64,000 nucleotides of DNA from Glycine soja (taxonomy: Eukaryota; Streptophyta; Magnoliopsida; Fabales; Fabaceae), in contig NC_041004.1 of NCBI RefSeq assembly GCF_004193775.1, positions 5,603,309 through 5,667,308 of the forward strand, given 5' to 3'. The position numbers and the translations under genes are program-made. Under the pieces are notes generated by a model, which had not been told where the DNA came from, did no database searches, and saw only the letters and a list, made by a program, of their open reading frames with translations. How positions within the stretch are numbered: the first letter of the stretch is position 1; every line of letters begins with the position of its first letter. Shown piece by piece: positions 21,200 through 32,803 of this stretch.

Positions 21200-24100
21200 T
21201 TATCCTTGAAGGCCAACTGAGGCAATGCAAAGCCTCAGTTTGTCAGTTGTAACAGCTTTAGTCAACATATCTGCTGGATTCTCTGATCCTAAGATCTTCA
21301 ATAAAGATAAGTCTCCATCATTTATCAACTCCCTGATAAAATGGTATCTTAATTGAATATGCTTGCATCTAGAATGGAAGACTGGATTCTTAGCAAGACT
21401 TATAGCACTTTGACTATCACTAAACATTGGAGCATCATCTTGTTCTTTCCCCAATTCATTGAGAAAATTCTTTAGCCAAATCATCTCCTTAGCTGCTTCT
21501 GAGATAGCTATGTACTCAGCTTCCGTGGTTGAGAGAGCAACTCTATCTTGAAGTTTAGACTTCCAACTCACAACAGTACCTCCCAAGGTAAAAATGTAGC
21601 CTGTGGTGCTCTTCTTGGTATCAAAATCTCCTCCCAAGTCTGCATCTGAAAATCCCTGTAAAGTGAGATTGCATTTTCTGAAGCACAAACACATCTCTGA
21701 AGTACCCTTCAAATATCTGAGTATCCACTTTACTCCTTCCCAATGCTCCTTTGCTGGATTTGATAGGAACCTACTGACAACTCCCACTGCATGTGCTATG
21801 TCAGGTCTGGTACACACCATAGCATACATCAAACTCCCAACTGCTGATGCATATGGTACTCTTGACATGTAACATTTTTCTCCATCTGTCTGCAAAGATT
21901 GCTTCTTTGAAAACTTCAAATGAGATCCCAAAGGGGTATTCCTGGTCTTAGAATCTCCAAGGTAAAACCTGTCAAGCAACTTGTGTATATATTTCTCCTA
22001 AGACAGCTTCAAAATTCCTTCTGATCTGTTTCTAAGAATTCTCATACCAAGGATTTGTTTAGCTGGACCAAGATCCTTCATTTCAAAGTTTTCTGCCAAC
22101 TGCTGCTTCAACCTGTTAATTTCTGCCATACTAGATCCTGCAATCAACATGTCATCAACATACACAACCAGGATAACATAACTATTATTATATTTTTTAA
22201 CATAGCAACAATGGTCCATGTCACATCTTTTGAATCCTGAGTTGCTCATAAACTCATTAAACTTCTTGTACCACTGCCTCGGTGCTTGTTTCAAGCCATA
22301 CAAACTTTTGTGAAGCTTGCATACAAGATTCTCCTTGCCTGGCACTTCAAAACCTTCTGGTTGGGTCATATAGATGTCTTCCTCTAAATCCCCATGCAAG
22401 AATGCAGTTTAAACATCTAACTGCTCCAAGTGAAGATTCTCTGCAGCTACTATGCTCAGAATAACTCTGATGGTAGTCATCTTTACAACTGGAGAGAAGA
22501 TCTCTGTGAAATGAATTCCTTGTTTCTGCTGAAACCCTTTCACCACAAGTCTCGCCTTGTATCTTCTTCTACCGTCAGATTCTTCCTTTAGCCTATAGAC
22601 CCACCTATTCTGTAATGCCTTCTTTCCTTCTGGCAATTTAGTTAAAGACCACGTTTTATTCTTCTGAAGGGATGTCATCTCATCTTTCATCGCTATCTCC
22701 CACTCAATAGTGTCATTCCCCTATGTAGCCTCATTGAAACATTCTGGCTCACCAGCATCAGTTAACAACAAATAATGCAATGAAGGGGAATACCTATCTG
22801 GTGGTACTGAAATTCTGCTAGATTTTCTTGGAGGAGTTGATGGTTCTGGTTCTGACTCAACCTCTACGCCTGTACTCTGGTTTCTGTTGGCTACATCACT
22901 TTCTGAGATTTCTTCAAGTGTTGCTTTCTCAGAAATTTTTGACAGTTTACCTGCACATGTAGATTCTGCAGAAAATTTGTCCTTATAAAATAAGTTCTCA
23001 TTAAAAGTAACATTTCTGCTTATGATAACTTTCTTGGTTTGGTCATCCCAAAACCTGTAGCCATACATGTCAGATCCATAACCAATAAAATAACACTTCC
23101 TTGCCTTCGGATCCAATTTATCTCTACTATTAGAGTCTGTCAGTATATATGAAACACAACCAAAAATTCTCAAATGTGAAAGTTTTACCTCCTTTCCAGA
23201 CCATACTTCTTCAGGCAACTGATAATTCAAAGGAACTGATGGTCCTCTATTAATGAGATATGCTGCTGTGTTTATTGCTTCTGCCCAGAATGCTTTAGGC
23301 AAGCCAGATTGGATCCGCATACACCTTGCTCTCTCATTCAAGGTTCTATTCATCCTTTTTGCAACACCGTTTTGCTCAGGTGTTCCTGGTATTGTCTTGA
23401 TCATTCTGATCCCATGTTCTGAACAGAAGTCTTTAAACTCCTGACTATCATACTCCCCACCATTGTCAGATTTCAGACTTTTAACCTTTAGACCTGTCTG
23501 ATTTTCAACTTCTGTTTTCCACCTTTTAAACACAGAAAACACATCAGATTTATTTTTAAGAAAATAAACCCATACCTTTCTAGTAGAGTCGTCGATAAAG
23601 GTGACATAATAGCGTGAGTTTCCAACAGATTTCACTGGGGCTGGCCCCCAAACATCTGTGTGCACCAATTCTAGCTTTTCAGCTTTCAGAGTCTTCCCTG
23701 CCCTTGAGAAACTGACCTTTTTCTGCTTTCCAAGGATACAATGTTCACAAGCACCAACATCAACATGCTTGAGGCTTGATAGCTTACCCTTTGCCGCCAT
23801 AAGCTTCATTCCTTTTTCACTAATATGTCCAAGTCTTTGATGCCACATGGTTGAATTATTGACAGCCTCAGTAACTGCTACCATATCCTCATCTGCAATC
23901 ATGTAAAGAGATCCTCGCTTCTTTCCACGAGCCACAATGAGATTTCCTTTTGTTACCTTCCAAGCTCCATCTCCAAAAGTGGTGTGATGTCCCTCATCAT
24001 CCAACTGCCCTATAGATATTAAATTTCTCTTTAAGGCAGGAATATGTCTGACATTGTGCAATGTCCATAGGGATCCACTGGAGGTCTTGATGTTGATATC

Positions 24101-25103
24101 ACCTCTTCCGACAATGTCAAGAGATTTTCCATCTGCAAGGTAAACTTTTCCAAATCTTCCAGAAACATAGTTAGACAATAAATCTTTAGAGGGAGTAGTG
24201 TGGAACGACGCACCTGAGTCCATGATCCATGAATCAACAGGACTATCCAAACTGCAAATTAATGCATCATCAAGTTCATCAGTTGCTGCATTTGCGGATT
24301 CATCATCATCGCGCTTCTTGTTTTTGTGCGACTTGTTCTTCTTTGGTGCCTTGCACTGATTGCTAAAGTGACCTCTCTTGTCACAATTCCAACAAGTAAC
24401 GTCACTTTGAAATTTTCTCTGACCTTTCCCTCTTGACTTTGATCTGCCTCGACCATTCTGACCCTTCTGGGTAGTCCTTCCCCTGTCTTCAGTATTCAAT
24501 GCTGAATTGGAAACATGACTGGAAGATTCTCCTGAATCTCTCTTGCGAACATCTTCGCTCAAGATCAAGTCACGGATGTCACTAAGCTTTAATGTGTTCT
24601 CCCTTGTAGAACTACTAATTGCAGTAACAGTTGCAGCCCAACTATCCGGTAGTGATGACAATAGAATCAATGCCTTCACCTCATCCTCAAATTTAATCTG
24701 CACAGATTCCAATTGGGCAAGAATAGTATTAAACTCATTAATATGATCAGTTACAGAGATACCTTCTCCCATCTTGAGGTTGAACAACCGGCGCATCAAG
24801 TATACTTTTGTTGGCTGCTGACGGCTTCTCGTACATATCTGATAATGCCTTCATTAAGCCTGCAGTAGTCTTCTCGTTCACGATGTTGAACGCGACGTTC
24901 TTGGCTAATGTCAATCTGATCACGCCAAGAGCCTGTCGATCTAGCAAGTTCCATTCTTCTTGTTTCATGTCTTCTGGCTTAACCCCTGATAAGGGCTGAT
25001 ACAGCTTCTTCTGATATAGATAATCCTCTATCTGCATCTTCCAAAAGCTGAAATCTCTGCCATCGAACTTCTCGATCTTCACCTTCCCCTCTTCTAATGC
25101 CAT
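21200..25103 (-). pseudogene. Copia gag-pol polyprotein (gag-PR-INT-RT-RNaseH) with one frameshift and three stops
   Basis: ATG at 25103-25101 (MALEEGKVKIEKFDG). Gag is broken by one extra A near 24805, after PSAANK. The frame then continues through the zinc knuckle CWNCDKRGHFSNQC (about 24350-24393), protease DSGASFHTT (about 24205-24228), gag-pre-integrase, and integrase with GTPEQNGVAKRMNR. A TAG at 22721-22723 stops it. TAA at about 22409 and TAG at about 21998 break the RT region, which has YVDDM at about 22148-22165. RNase H with STTEAEYIA follows, and the protein ends SVGLQG at 21200. Order INT before RT is the copia arrangement. No intact product is possible without readthrough. Confidence 0.92.
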
Positions 25104-25182
25104 TGCTCCCACTGCCTCCTCTAAACTGAGAAGACTCCCACTAATTCCTTTAAACTAAGGAAATCCCGTGGAGTAACCAAAA

Positions 25183-25194
25183 GCTCTGATACCA
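25183..25194 (-). other. Primer-binding site, initiator Met tRNA
   Basis: On the minus strand the sequence next to the 5' LTR reads TGGTATCAGAGC, the standard plant copia primer-binding site complementary to the 3' end of initiator tRNA-Met, two bases from the LTR. Confidence 0.9.
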
Positions 25195-25196
25195 GT

Positions 25197-25473
25197 TGTT
25201 AGTATAGAGCAATAAAAGAAGAGAAAGAAATAAAGGGAAGAAAGAAAAAGACACACAGTTTAACGTGGTTCAGTACACAATGTATGTGCCTACGTCCACG
25301 GCTACACTAGGAGAACTTTTTATTACTTGCACATAAAAGCTTACAAGGTGTCTCTATATATAACACTAGTGAGACACAAGTTTTTACAAACCAAGCGATG
25401 TGGGACTAAGCCCACACAAGTTTTACAGACCAAGCGATGTGGGACAAAGGAACTAAGACCACAAACTCTAACA
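25197..25473 (-). repeat. 5' LTR of the Tork-like copia element
   Basis: 277 bp. A TATATATA stretch at 25355-25362 is a likely promoter on the minus strand. Confidence 0.9.
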
Positions 25474-26995
25474 TACCTTTGCAACAATGTTATTACCACA
25501 TCTTTTTCTCCCTTTAAATTTCAGGGTGACCAAGTAATAATTGGCAATGTGGGGGATTCTCGTTCAACTTACTGTTCTTTGTAGAAGACCACCTGACAAT
25601 CACCTTATTCCTGTTCAACTTACTCTTGACTTGACTCTAGATATTCCAAGTATGTTTTGGTATTACCTATTCTTAGTATCCAAATCTTACAACCCTGATG
25701 AGTGTGTTCGTTTAAATTGTCTAATTAAGCCATATTCATTAAGAAATTATTAGACGAGAGCTTCTTTAAGGACTTGTTTGGGTAAGCTTATCCAAAAGCA
25801 CTTATGCACATACTAGTTTGTAAAAGCTCTCTCATCTTTTAGAGAAACTATATAAGAGAGTTTCTACAATTTAGTTTACAAAGAAACTCATTTCATCTTT
25901 TCTTGTTATTTTTTTTCTCCAAAATATGCTTCTAGATAAGTTTATCAAAACAGACCTTAAAAGCTTGATTGTAAAACTTAGTAAATAAGCTAACCAAACT
26001 TATTTTGATAATTGTTGGTGAAACTTAATTGAAATAAGCTAAAAATATCCTACTGAATGGTCATAAGCTACTTCTACAAGCCAAATAAGTTTTATAAAAT
26101 TCTTCCAAATGTCCCTTGGTCTGTGTCTAACTAGCTTTTCTTCCTCAATGACACTCAGGAGAAGCTTTCAGAATTTTTGCCTAAAAGACTATGGTGTCGC
26201 CTCAGTCCCTGATGTGTCCTAAAGAAAACTTACCAAGGAGGATAAGTTTGCGGTTTTGGCTTCTGATGCGGTAAGAATTGCCATATCAGGATGTCAACTT
26301 CGAATTTTGGATTTCGATTCTTGAATAATCAGCTACAGGAACAGAACAATCATTGTTAGTGTTTAAATAATGCTCAATTCTCTTATTCCTCTCAATCCAA
26401 ATATGTTTGCAAATATTTGATCAAATAGTGTAAGAAAAGAAATTACCAAGAAGGTGAAATGAATTAACAGCATGTAGTTTCCACACATACGTGTTTAGTT
26501 CATATTGGACAAAAATTAGATGCAGTTAGTTTTATAAGTGCTTTCGTTGTTATCTTTCAATTAGAATTGGAGTTTCACCTAGTAATCCGTCAAATAAAGG
26601 TTTCTATTAAAAGTCAACATAGACTACTAAGGTGAAAATCCAATTTAGATTGAAGAACAATGTTAAAAGCACCTATGAAACTGTATGTAAGTAATCCCAG
26701 CTTATTTGGCACAAAGAATAGCTTATTTTTATCAATTTCCTAAGAGATCTTTTAATCAATAAACAACAACCAATTAACTTCTCAAAATTTATCCCAACCA
26801 AAAAGGTCTAAATTTTATTTCTTGCAGATTTGGGATCTGCTAACAAACAGTGAAGTAATAAACATAGTTGCTTCAGCACCAAAAAGGTCCGTGGCAGCCA
26901 AATTGTTTGTAAACCATGCTGTTCGGGCTTGGAAATATAAGTATGGTTTCAAGGTTGATGATTGTTCATCCATATGCTTATTCTTAAAGGATTAG

Positions 26996-28914
26996 CCTCC
27001 TTTAACCCAATCATGATCCAAAGTGAGTGGGAACAATAGACATCCCTTGAAGCACCTGCATTTCTCATAATCTAGACATGTAAATACTGAAATTGTAGAT
27101 ATGGTAATAGTATGGTAGAATCAAAACGAAGAATGGGATGCTCTTGGAGGGTTCTCCAGAGCGAACTTTGAATCATAGATTGCAATCACCTCAGTACCTC
27201 AAGGAGGGTTGAAGCTGATCACTAACTCAGCCAGAAACTCCCCGAATCCAAGGGCTAGTGCTACTAACAAGTTAACAATTGTACGGCCAGAAGATTTTGC
27301 TTTTGACACAATCCCAGAAGATGGCAATTATTTTAGTCTTCTAATTCTGGTGTGATTACGTGCAAGACTTCTTTTCTATCTGCCTAAGACCAACATTGTT
27401 CAGTTTTAGCAGTCTATATTATGGTACCATAAAAGTTTTCTATATTATGGTACCAACATTGTTGACACTAACATTCAGCATAAAACATTACTAGACACTA
27501 GTTTGGAATTTTACATACCAAGAATATAGTATTAATAGATTGCCGATAATTCAGAGGGGGTTATACTATTGCTGAGCATTTTGAAGCTTAAGAATGAATC
27601 TACAAAAGTAAAAAGTGATCCATTAACAACCCCGAGTAATGTTTATTCTTTTAAAGCCGAAGGAAATGAAATTTTATTAATAACTTCCAGAACTTCTGGA
27701 AAAAGATTACAAAACCAAAAAAATACTATTTGGCCGAAAAGCATACCTTAGAATTATAAACGACACCACCAAAAAAAGTTAAAATATATTTTCTATTTTT
27801 AATAAATATCTAAATTTTATATTTCTTTCCTGCTAAAAAAAATTGCATTAAATTCCTAATAAAAAAATCATTTGTGATTAGACTTTTCAAATGGATTAAT
27901 AACAAATGAAAAAAACGCATAATTTATCATGAATTAAAGCATAATTTCAAGAAAAAAAATAAAATATTTTGTATTTTATCAGAGAAAAAAAAAACAAAAA
28001 AAATATTAATACTTAAACATAAAATTAGAATATTTATTAAAAATCATACAATTATATTAGCCTAGAAAAAAAATAAAGGCAGGCCTCCTAACAAATTAAC
28101 ACATGATGAAAAGATACATCTTTGAAGGACCACCATATGTATTTTGCCTCACCACGTGGAGCTTCTACAATTCACCAGCTGAGTGTCTTCATATAAGCAG
28201 CGCCATGATACATCAGTAACAAGCATGAGAAAAGATAAAGAAACCCAAACCCATCTTCACTGCTCCCAGCATCTTTAATTGAGTAGCTTAATAATAAAGA
28301 TAAATTTCAATTAAAGGAATACATGTAGTCAAGAAAGGGGCGTGGCTATTTTGCAGCGTTTTTTTAGTTTGGCTCAATTCCATTGGAACATTGGAGGGTA
28401 AAGTTAAAAAAAAAATAGTTTTAATAAAATATCGGTGTACGAATGAGAATTCATATACTACTTTTGAGCTGACAATTTTGACTTTTGAGCTGATAATTTT
28501 GACTTCGAACAAATGTAATTGTTATTATTTGCATAGAGATATTTTTTCATGTATTTTTGTGTGTTTGTCTCAACTACTTCTATTTTTCAAAACATAGTTT
28601 TCTACTTATTTTAAGAAATAAATCCTATATACTTCTTAAAAAATACTTATATAAAAAGTATTTATTTTAAAATTTAAACAAACTCATCCTAAATTACACC
28701 CATTAAAAATGCTTTTAAAGAATTTGACTGGTGTGGTCTACTTTTCCTTCCCAATTAATCAAATTTTTTTCATCGAATACAAAATCTTATTTTTAGGATT
28801 TGAACTTAGTTTCATATAGATTATAGACAAACAATATGTTAATAATATACCAATAAATATATATTAGAAATTTTAGTGTTATGTATAGGAACATTATTTA
28901 TTTTATAATATAAT
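26996..28914. other. PP2C-downstream spacer, unit 2
   Basis: Aligns with 41520-42790 of unit 3 up to about 28265 (for example CACCACGTGGAGCTTCTAC at about 28153 and 42673). From there to about 28910 it has no counterpart in unit 3 at the same place. AT-rich; no gene seen. Confidence 0.6.
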
Positions 28915-29050
28915 TGACTTATTAACTTAGTTGGTTAGAGTCTTGTGCTAGTAACCTAAAAGTCATATGTTCAATTCTTGTTTGGGCCATTAAATGAAAG
29001 CTAATCCGTGGACCTTATACAAATCAGCTGATTCATATTCTTTTATAAAA
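28915..29050 (+). repeat. tRNA-derived SINE-like fragment
   Basis: TAACTTAGTTGGTTAGAG at 28923-28940 is a near match to the tRNA D-arm/A-box, and GTTCAATTC at 28970-28978 fits the B-box consensus GWTCRANNC at the right distance. The middle contains CTAGTAA in the anticodon-loop position, as in tRNA-Thr(AGU). Acceptor-stem pairing is absent, so it is not a working tRNA. The 3' tail (to about 29050) is unassigned, and the outer limits are approximate. Confidence 0.5.
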
Positions 29051-31440
29051 GGGTAAAATGGGAAAATACAAAATTATTGGGTGTACCAGCAATTTCACCC
29101 TTTGGTTAGGTGTCACGTTGGGCCTTAGGCTATCTATGGGTCAACTGATCAAGGGAATTACTTCCTACATTCTATTTTTTGTTTCTTGCACCTCCCAAAA
29201 ATCCAAGGCAAAACTACCTCTCCAACACCACCACTACCACTGTAGCCCCACCTCCACCCAACCACCAACATGCAAACAGCACCACCCACCACCATCATTG
29301 ATGACTTTGGTGCAGGGAACCATGTGAAAATGGAATCGAAGACCAACGAAGAGGTGTAAAGCACAACCCCATTCTAGATACATGAATTTGTAAGACTAAT
29401 TTTGTATACATTTCTAGAATACCTATTCCTGCAGAATAATATTTTTCATATTTCAGAATTTGTATTTTAGAATACATTTTTGGATTACTTATTCCTATTT
29501 TGGAATATGAAAATCTTATTCCATAATAGGTATTTCGCAACAGGAATAAGTAATCCAAAAAGGTATTCCAAAATGTTCTGAAATATAAAAAATCATATTT
29601 TTAGAATAGGTATTCCGAAAGTGTAAAAGGCCAAATTTCTATTTTTCGCACAAATGGCAAATCTCACACCCCATTCGCATATGCCCTACTTTATCCCCTC
29701 ATTTCTCACTACAAATTCCACCAACACCTTCTTCTCCTTCTCCCCTCATTCCTTTGTTCATTGAGATCCAAGGTATAGACCAAGGAGCACTGCCAGCTAC
29801 AAATCCCATGAGGGCACGATGGTGTTGGGTGCACAATGGTGTTCGGGGTGTGATTGTGTTGGGGAACAATGGTTATGGAGGCTTCATGGCTAGGAATTTT
29901 TGGGAGAGGCAAGGACACAAGATGTCTTGGTGAGGGGTATTCTTGTTTTTTGGGAGATGTAGGAAGAAAAAAGTGGTGCAAGAAGTAATTACCACTAATC
30001 AACTATTAACTTGTGAAAAACTTGTGTACATGTTTCTGTTGCGTTTAGCAATTGGTAGCAATCACTAATTTGAAGCTATTTAAAAAAATTAGAGACTAAA
30101 ATAAAATCTCTAAAACAAACAATCAAACTAAACCAAAACTAAAACATAAGAAGGATAATATATGTAATTTAGCAACAAGAAAAATTCACTTGACTACATA
30201 ATCATTTTTTTATCACACTCATCCAAACATGTACAGATGTACTTAATTTGTCACGGATTCATATCCATTTACAACAGTACAAAACAGTACATGATCCATT
30301 GTAAAGGCCCAGCAGCTAGTAAATTTAAATTATCAGTGGTAGGCAAAAAATTCAACCAAAAATCGTTCAGAACAATGCGTTGCCATTAAGTCTTCTATTA
30401 TGGCGAAAATATGCGATACCTTTCATTTACTGAAGAATTCTGCTGTACTTGTTATCAGATACAATGAATGGCAATTTTTCATATAACGAGTTCCTTTTCC
30501 CATGTCAATGCTTCCAATAGTGGTTTGAATTAAAGGTGTGGTGTACAATTGTCATTTGTCACAGCAAACTACTACAATCAATGCACACCCTATGATGAGA
30601 GGACATTGTGTACTACTCCAATTGCAAAACAACAAATACTCCATTCCAATGTATATGGTACGCAATTTGGAGACATTATTTATCTTGATATTTACTCTCT
30701 TCTCTTTAGCCTGTCCCTTCAGTACTGAAATATATTATTGAAAAGAAAAAGGAATGTAAGAAAATTAAATTAGAGTTTCATTAGGAGGTAGTGATGTGAA
30801 AATGAACCTTCCAACATGCTTAACACAATAATTGGTTCACCACATACTTACTAATAAGTAAAGGTCTTATTAACCACAGCTCTTTAGAGAACTTGGTTAA
30901 TTTTTTAAAAAAAAATCATATAAAAGTGCATATAAAGAATATAAAATAAAGAAGAGCATTTTAAAACATCTAAAAAAAATTCTTTTCATTCCAAAATTTG
31001 GCTTAATTTAAGTTTAAGAAAATCAGCTTGACGCACCTAAATTAGTGAGTTGACGGATAAACCTACGTACTCACCTTATTTTCATAAAAAAAAAAAACAC
31101 ACAAAAGAAAAATAAAAATTAAAAAATAAGATAAGTTTAATGTTTCAAGTTAAACTACAAAATGCAGATAACTAAATTTAAAATAAGTCAAATTAAATAT
31201 AAGTGCAAGTCCAATATTTATTAATTAAATAAAAAATATTAAAATAAGGAACAAGTTAACCCAATTTTAACCCATCTGAACTCGCATGTTAAATAAATTG
31301 AGTTCAAATAGCCCCAAAAAAAAGTAAATTGCTTTTTAGCCAACCAAGCACCCAAAATCAATGTGTATGCATAAAAGATAAAATGGAGAGGGTTGAAAGG
31401 GGACCAATTAAAATATCAAAGTTAAATGGTTACCAAATCA
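29051..31440. repeat. Segmental duplicate shared with 47850-50280 (spacer of unit 2)
   Basis: Long non-coding stretch nearly collinear with 47850-50280, with landmark blocks such as GGTCAACTGATCAAGGGAAT (29139; 47893) and TGCACACCCTATGATGAG (30581; 49341). ORFs inside are short and not conserved as protein. It contains a foldback element at 29409-29623. Confidence 0.8.
29409..29623. mobile_element. Foldback/MITE-like inverted repeat, unit 2 copy
   Basis: About 215 bp, almost the whole of which is an imperfect inverted repeat of ~85-base arms around a short AT-rich centre. The inner stem TTTTTGGATTACTTATTCCT pairs perfectly with its complement at 29540-29559. Outer ends read ...GAATACCTATTC and its complement, with TA on both sides. 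It has no coding capacity. The same element is at 48166-48381. Confidence 0.65.
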
Positions 31441-31730
31441 GAATGGATGTAACTATTGCTGGTGCACCCAACATTTTTTAAAAATACTAAAACTGTTCCA
31501 GTGTTTTTTTCGTATTTGTACTAGATGTGCATGAGGATGATATGTAAATCATATGGATCAAGTTGATCAGATTAATACGGATTAAGTTGATCCGTAAGTT
31601 TTTCACGGATCAACTTAAAAGACTTGCCGATTAAAAGTATTTCAGTCTTTTCTCTTAACCCAATCTTAACCCTCTGAACACGTTGTCAGTCACTGCCCGT
31701 GACCTATTCCTGCTTCTTTCTTTGAACAAG
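31441..31730. other. Insertion with hairpin and duplication junction
   Basis: Contains TTAAGTTGATCCGT (31582-31595), a 9-base loop, and its exact complement (31605-31618). From about 31660 to 31727 it equals 50327-50392. At 31727 it switches to sequence equal to 36838 onward. This switch is the junction between duplicated units. Confidence 0.6.
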
Positions 31731-32803
31731 ATCTAAACAGAACTTCTGATTTAATTGACGTGAAAGTGATGCTTTCTAAATAGCTGAATTTTTAATTGGA
31801 AAGCTTTTCATTGGGCACCAGACTATAAGAGGCCAACTACATAGGATAATCTCAGATCTCAGTAAGGCATGCTTCCCATGTATATATTGGCAGATAACTG
31901 AAAATGTTGCATATCCTTTAATTTCTAGCCATTTCAAATTCTTTGGCAAAACATATCTGAGGTTTTGTTTTTTCCATTATTATTGTGTTGTAGGAAATTG
32001 TAGTATACTTCTCTCTACAAAGGTTATCCATTAATGCAAGGAATATTGAGCTGCAGCAAACTACACACTTACCGTGTTGTTGCCATCCCTGATCTAGTCT
32101 TGATACTAGTGTTCAAAATGAGAATGAACTGGAAGCAACAGAATCACCAATTCACAAAGCCTTTGATGCTTAAGATCAGAGTGGAGGTGGTGTTTCATCA
32201 AGTCTGCTGAGAAATAATCATCATACTTCTACAAGCGAAGCTTGAGCACCTTTGTGACTGTGTCGTTAACTATAATTGGACTAGACTCATTAACAATATG
32301 GTTCTTTTTAGATAAATTTCTTTAAAAACACTTACAGAAGAAAAAAAACAAAATGCATTAAGGTCTTTTACTTTTTATAAATTAAAGCCAACTTGCACAC
32401 CTAAGAAAAGTAAGAAGTAATACAAAACAGATATAATACAACTTTCATTTAACCAGACTTCAATCTAAACCATTGAATTTTTAATCAATATATCTACGGT
32501 GAATTTTGATGGTAGGTACTTCCCCCAGATTCCTCGATCAAAAAGCATCCAACCAAGAACATTGTCATCCAAAGAGGACAAGACACCTACTACCACTACA
32601 CTTTTTAAAGTAGCCAGACTTCAATCTAAACCATTGAATTTTTAATTAATATATTTAACGGTTAATTTTGATGGTAGGTACTAGCGCAGAGCGAGTTAAA
32701 AGTGAAGAGAGTTGACCAGAATCAAATCTCATCACACCAGTTAAGCTTGTCGAAAACCAACCCAGTTTATTGCAACCAATTCCTTTCCTTTGTTCTTGAC
32801 ATC
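31731..32803 (+). promoter_or_regulatory. Upstream region of intact CNL, with a duplicated 68-bp promoter block
   Basis: The first ~500 bases match 36840-37500, the downstream flank of the CNL. A 68/69-bp block beginning CCAGACTTCAATCTAAACCA occurs at 32453-32520 and 32614-32682. A W-box core, TTGACC, at 32712-32717 is a typical WRKY site in defence-gene promoters. No clear TATA box is assigned. The ORF is open in frame upstream to 32702 but has no ATG there. Confidence 0.5.

Larger units (their letters stand above)
20827..25473 (-). mobile_element. Tork/Tnt1-like Ty1/copia LTR retrotransposon in a PP2C intron, flanked by TACCT
   Basis: A 4647-bp element in reverse orientation. Two 277-bp LTRs (20827-21103 and 25197-25473) begin TGTTAGTATAGAG and end CTCTAACA, with only 2 differences seen by eye. 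The target duplication TACCT is at 20822-20826 and 25474-25478. A primer-binding site for initiator Met tRNA adjoins the upstream LTR, and a purine tract adjoins the other. Protein sequence and domain order match the Tnt1 group of copia elements. Low LTR divergence indicates a recent insertion, although the coding region has already been hit. Confidence 0.93.
20623..26995 (+). pseudogene. PP2C protein phosphatase pseudogene, unit 2, split by a copia element
   Basis: Five-part remnant of a plant PP2C gene. Remnants of exons lie at 20623-20744, 25525-25649 (GDQVIIGNVGDS), 26159-26270 (KDYGVASVPDVS, KFAVLASDA) and 26828-26995 (IWDLLTNSEVINIVASAPKR ... VDDCSSICLFLKD and stop). PP2Cs are Mg/Mn-dependent Ser/Thr phosphatases; the DG and GD metal motifs are partly visible. 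The gene is dead. The first listed exon lacks about 150 bp relative to 39734-40011, an 8-9 bp insertion breaks the second, about 100 bp is lost from the third, and the VS(Y)RK codon is TAA. The last exon is intact. A copia element sits in the intron between the first two. Confidence 0.88.

Noticed and set aside
28923..28990. Functional tRNA gene
   Set aside because: Acceptor stem does not pair and arms are degraded; SINE-like relic instead.
29058..29327. ORF with a His/Pro-rich tail, also seen near 47756-48082
   Set aside because: The duplicates differ by frame-altering changes and the tail is low-complexity; explained by duplicated spacer DNA.
32702..32803. 34-codon extension of the intact CNL
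   Set aside because: It begins at GTG, not ATG; the family start MAEAVGG at 32804 is shared with the unit 2 copy.
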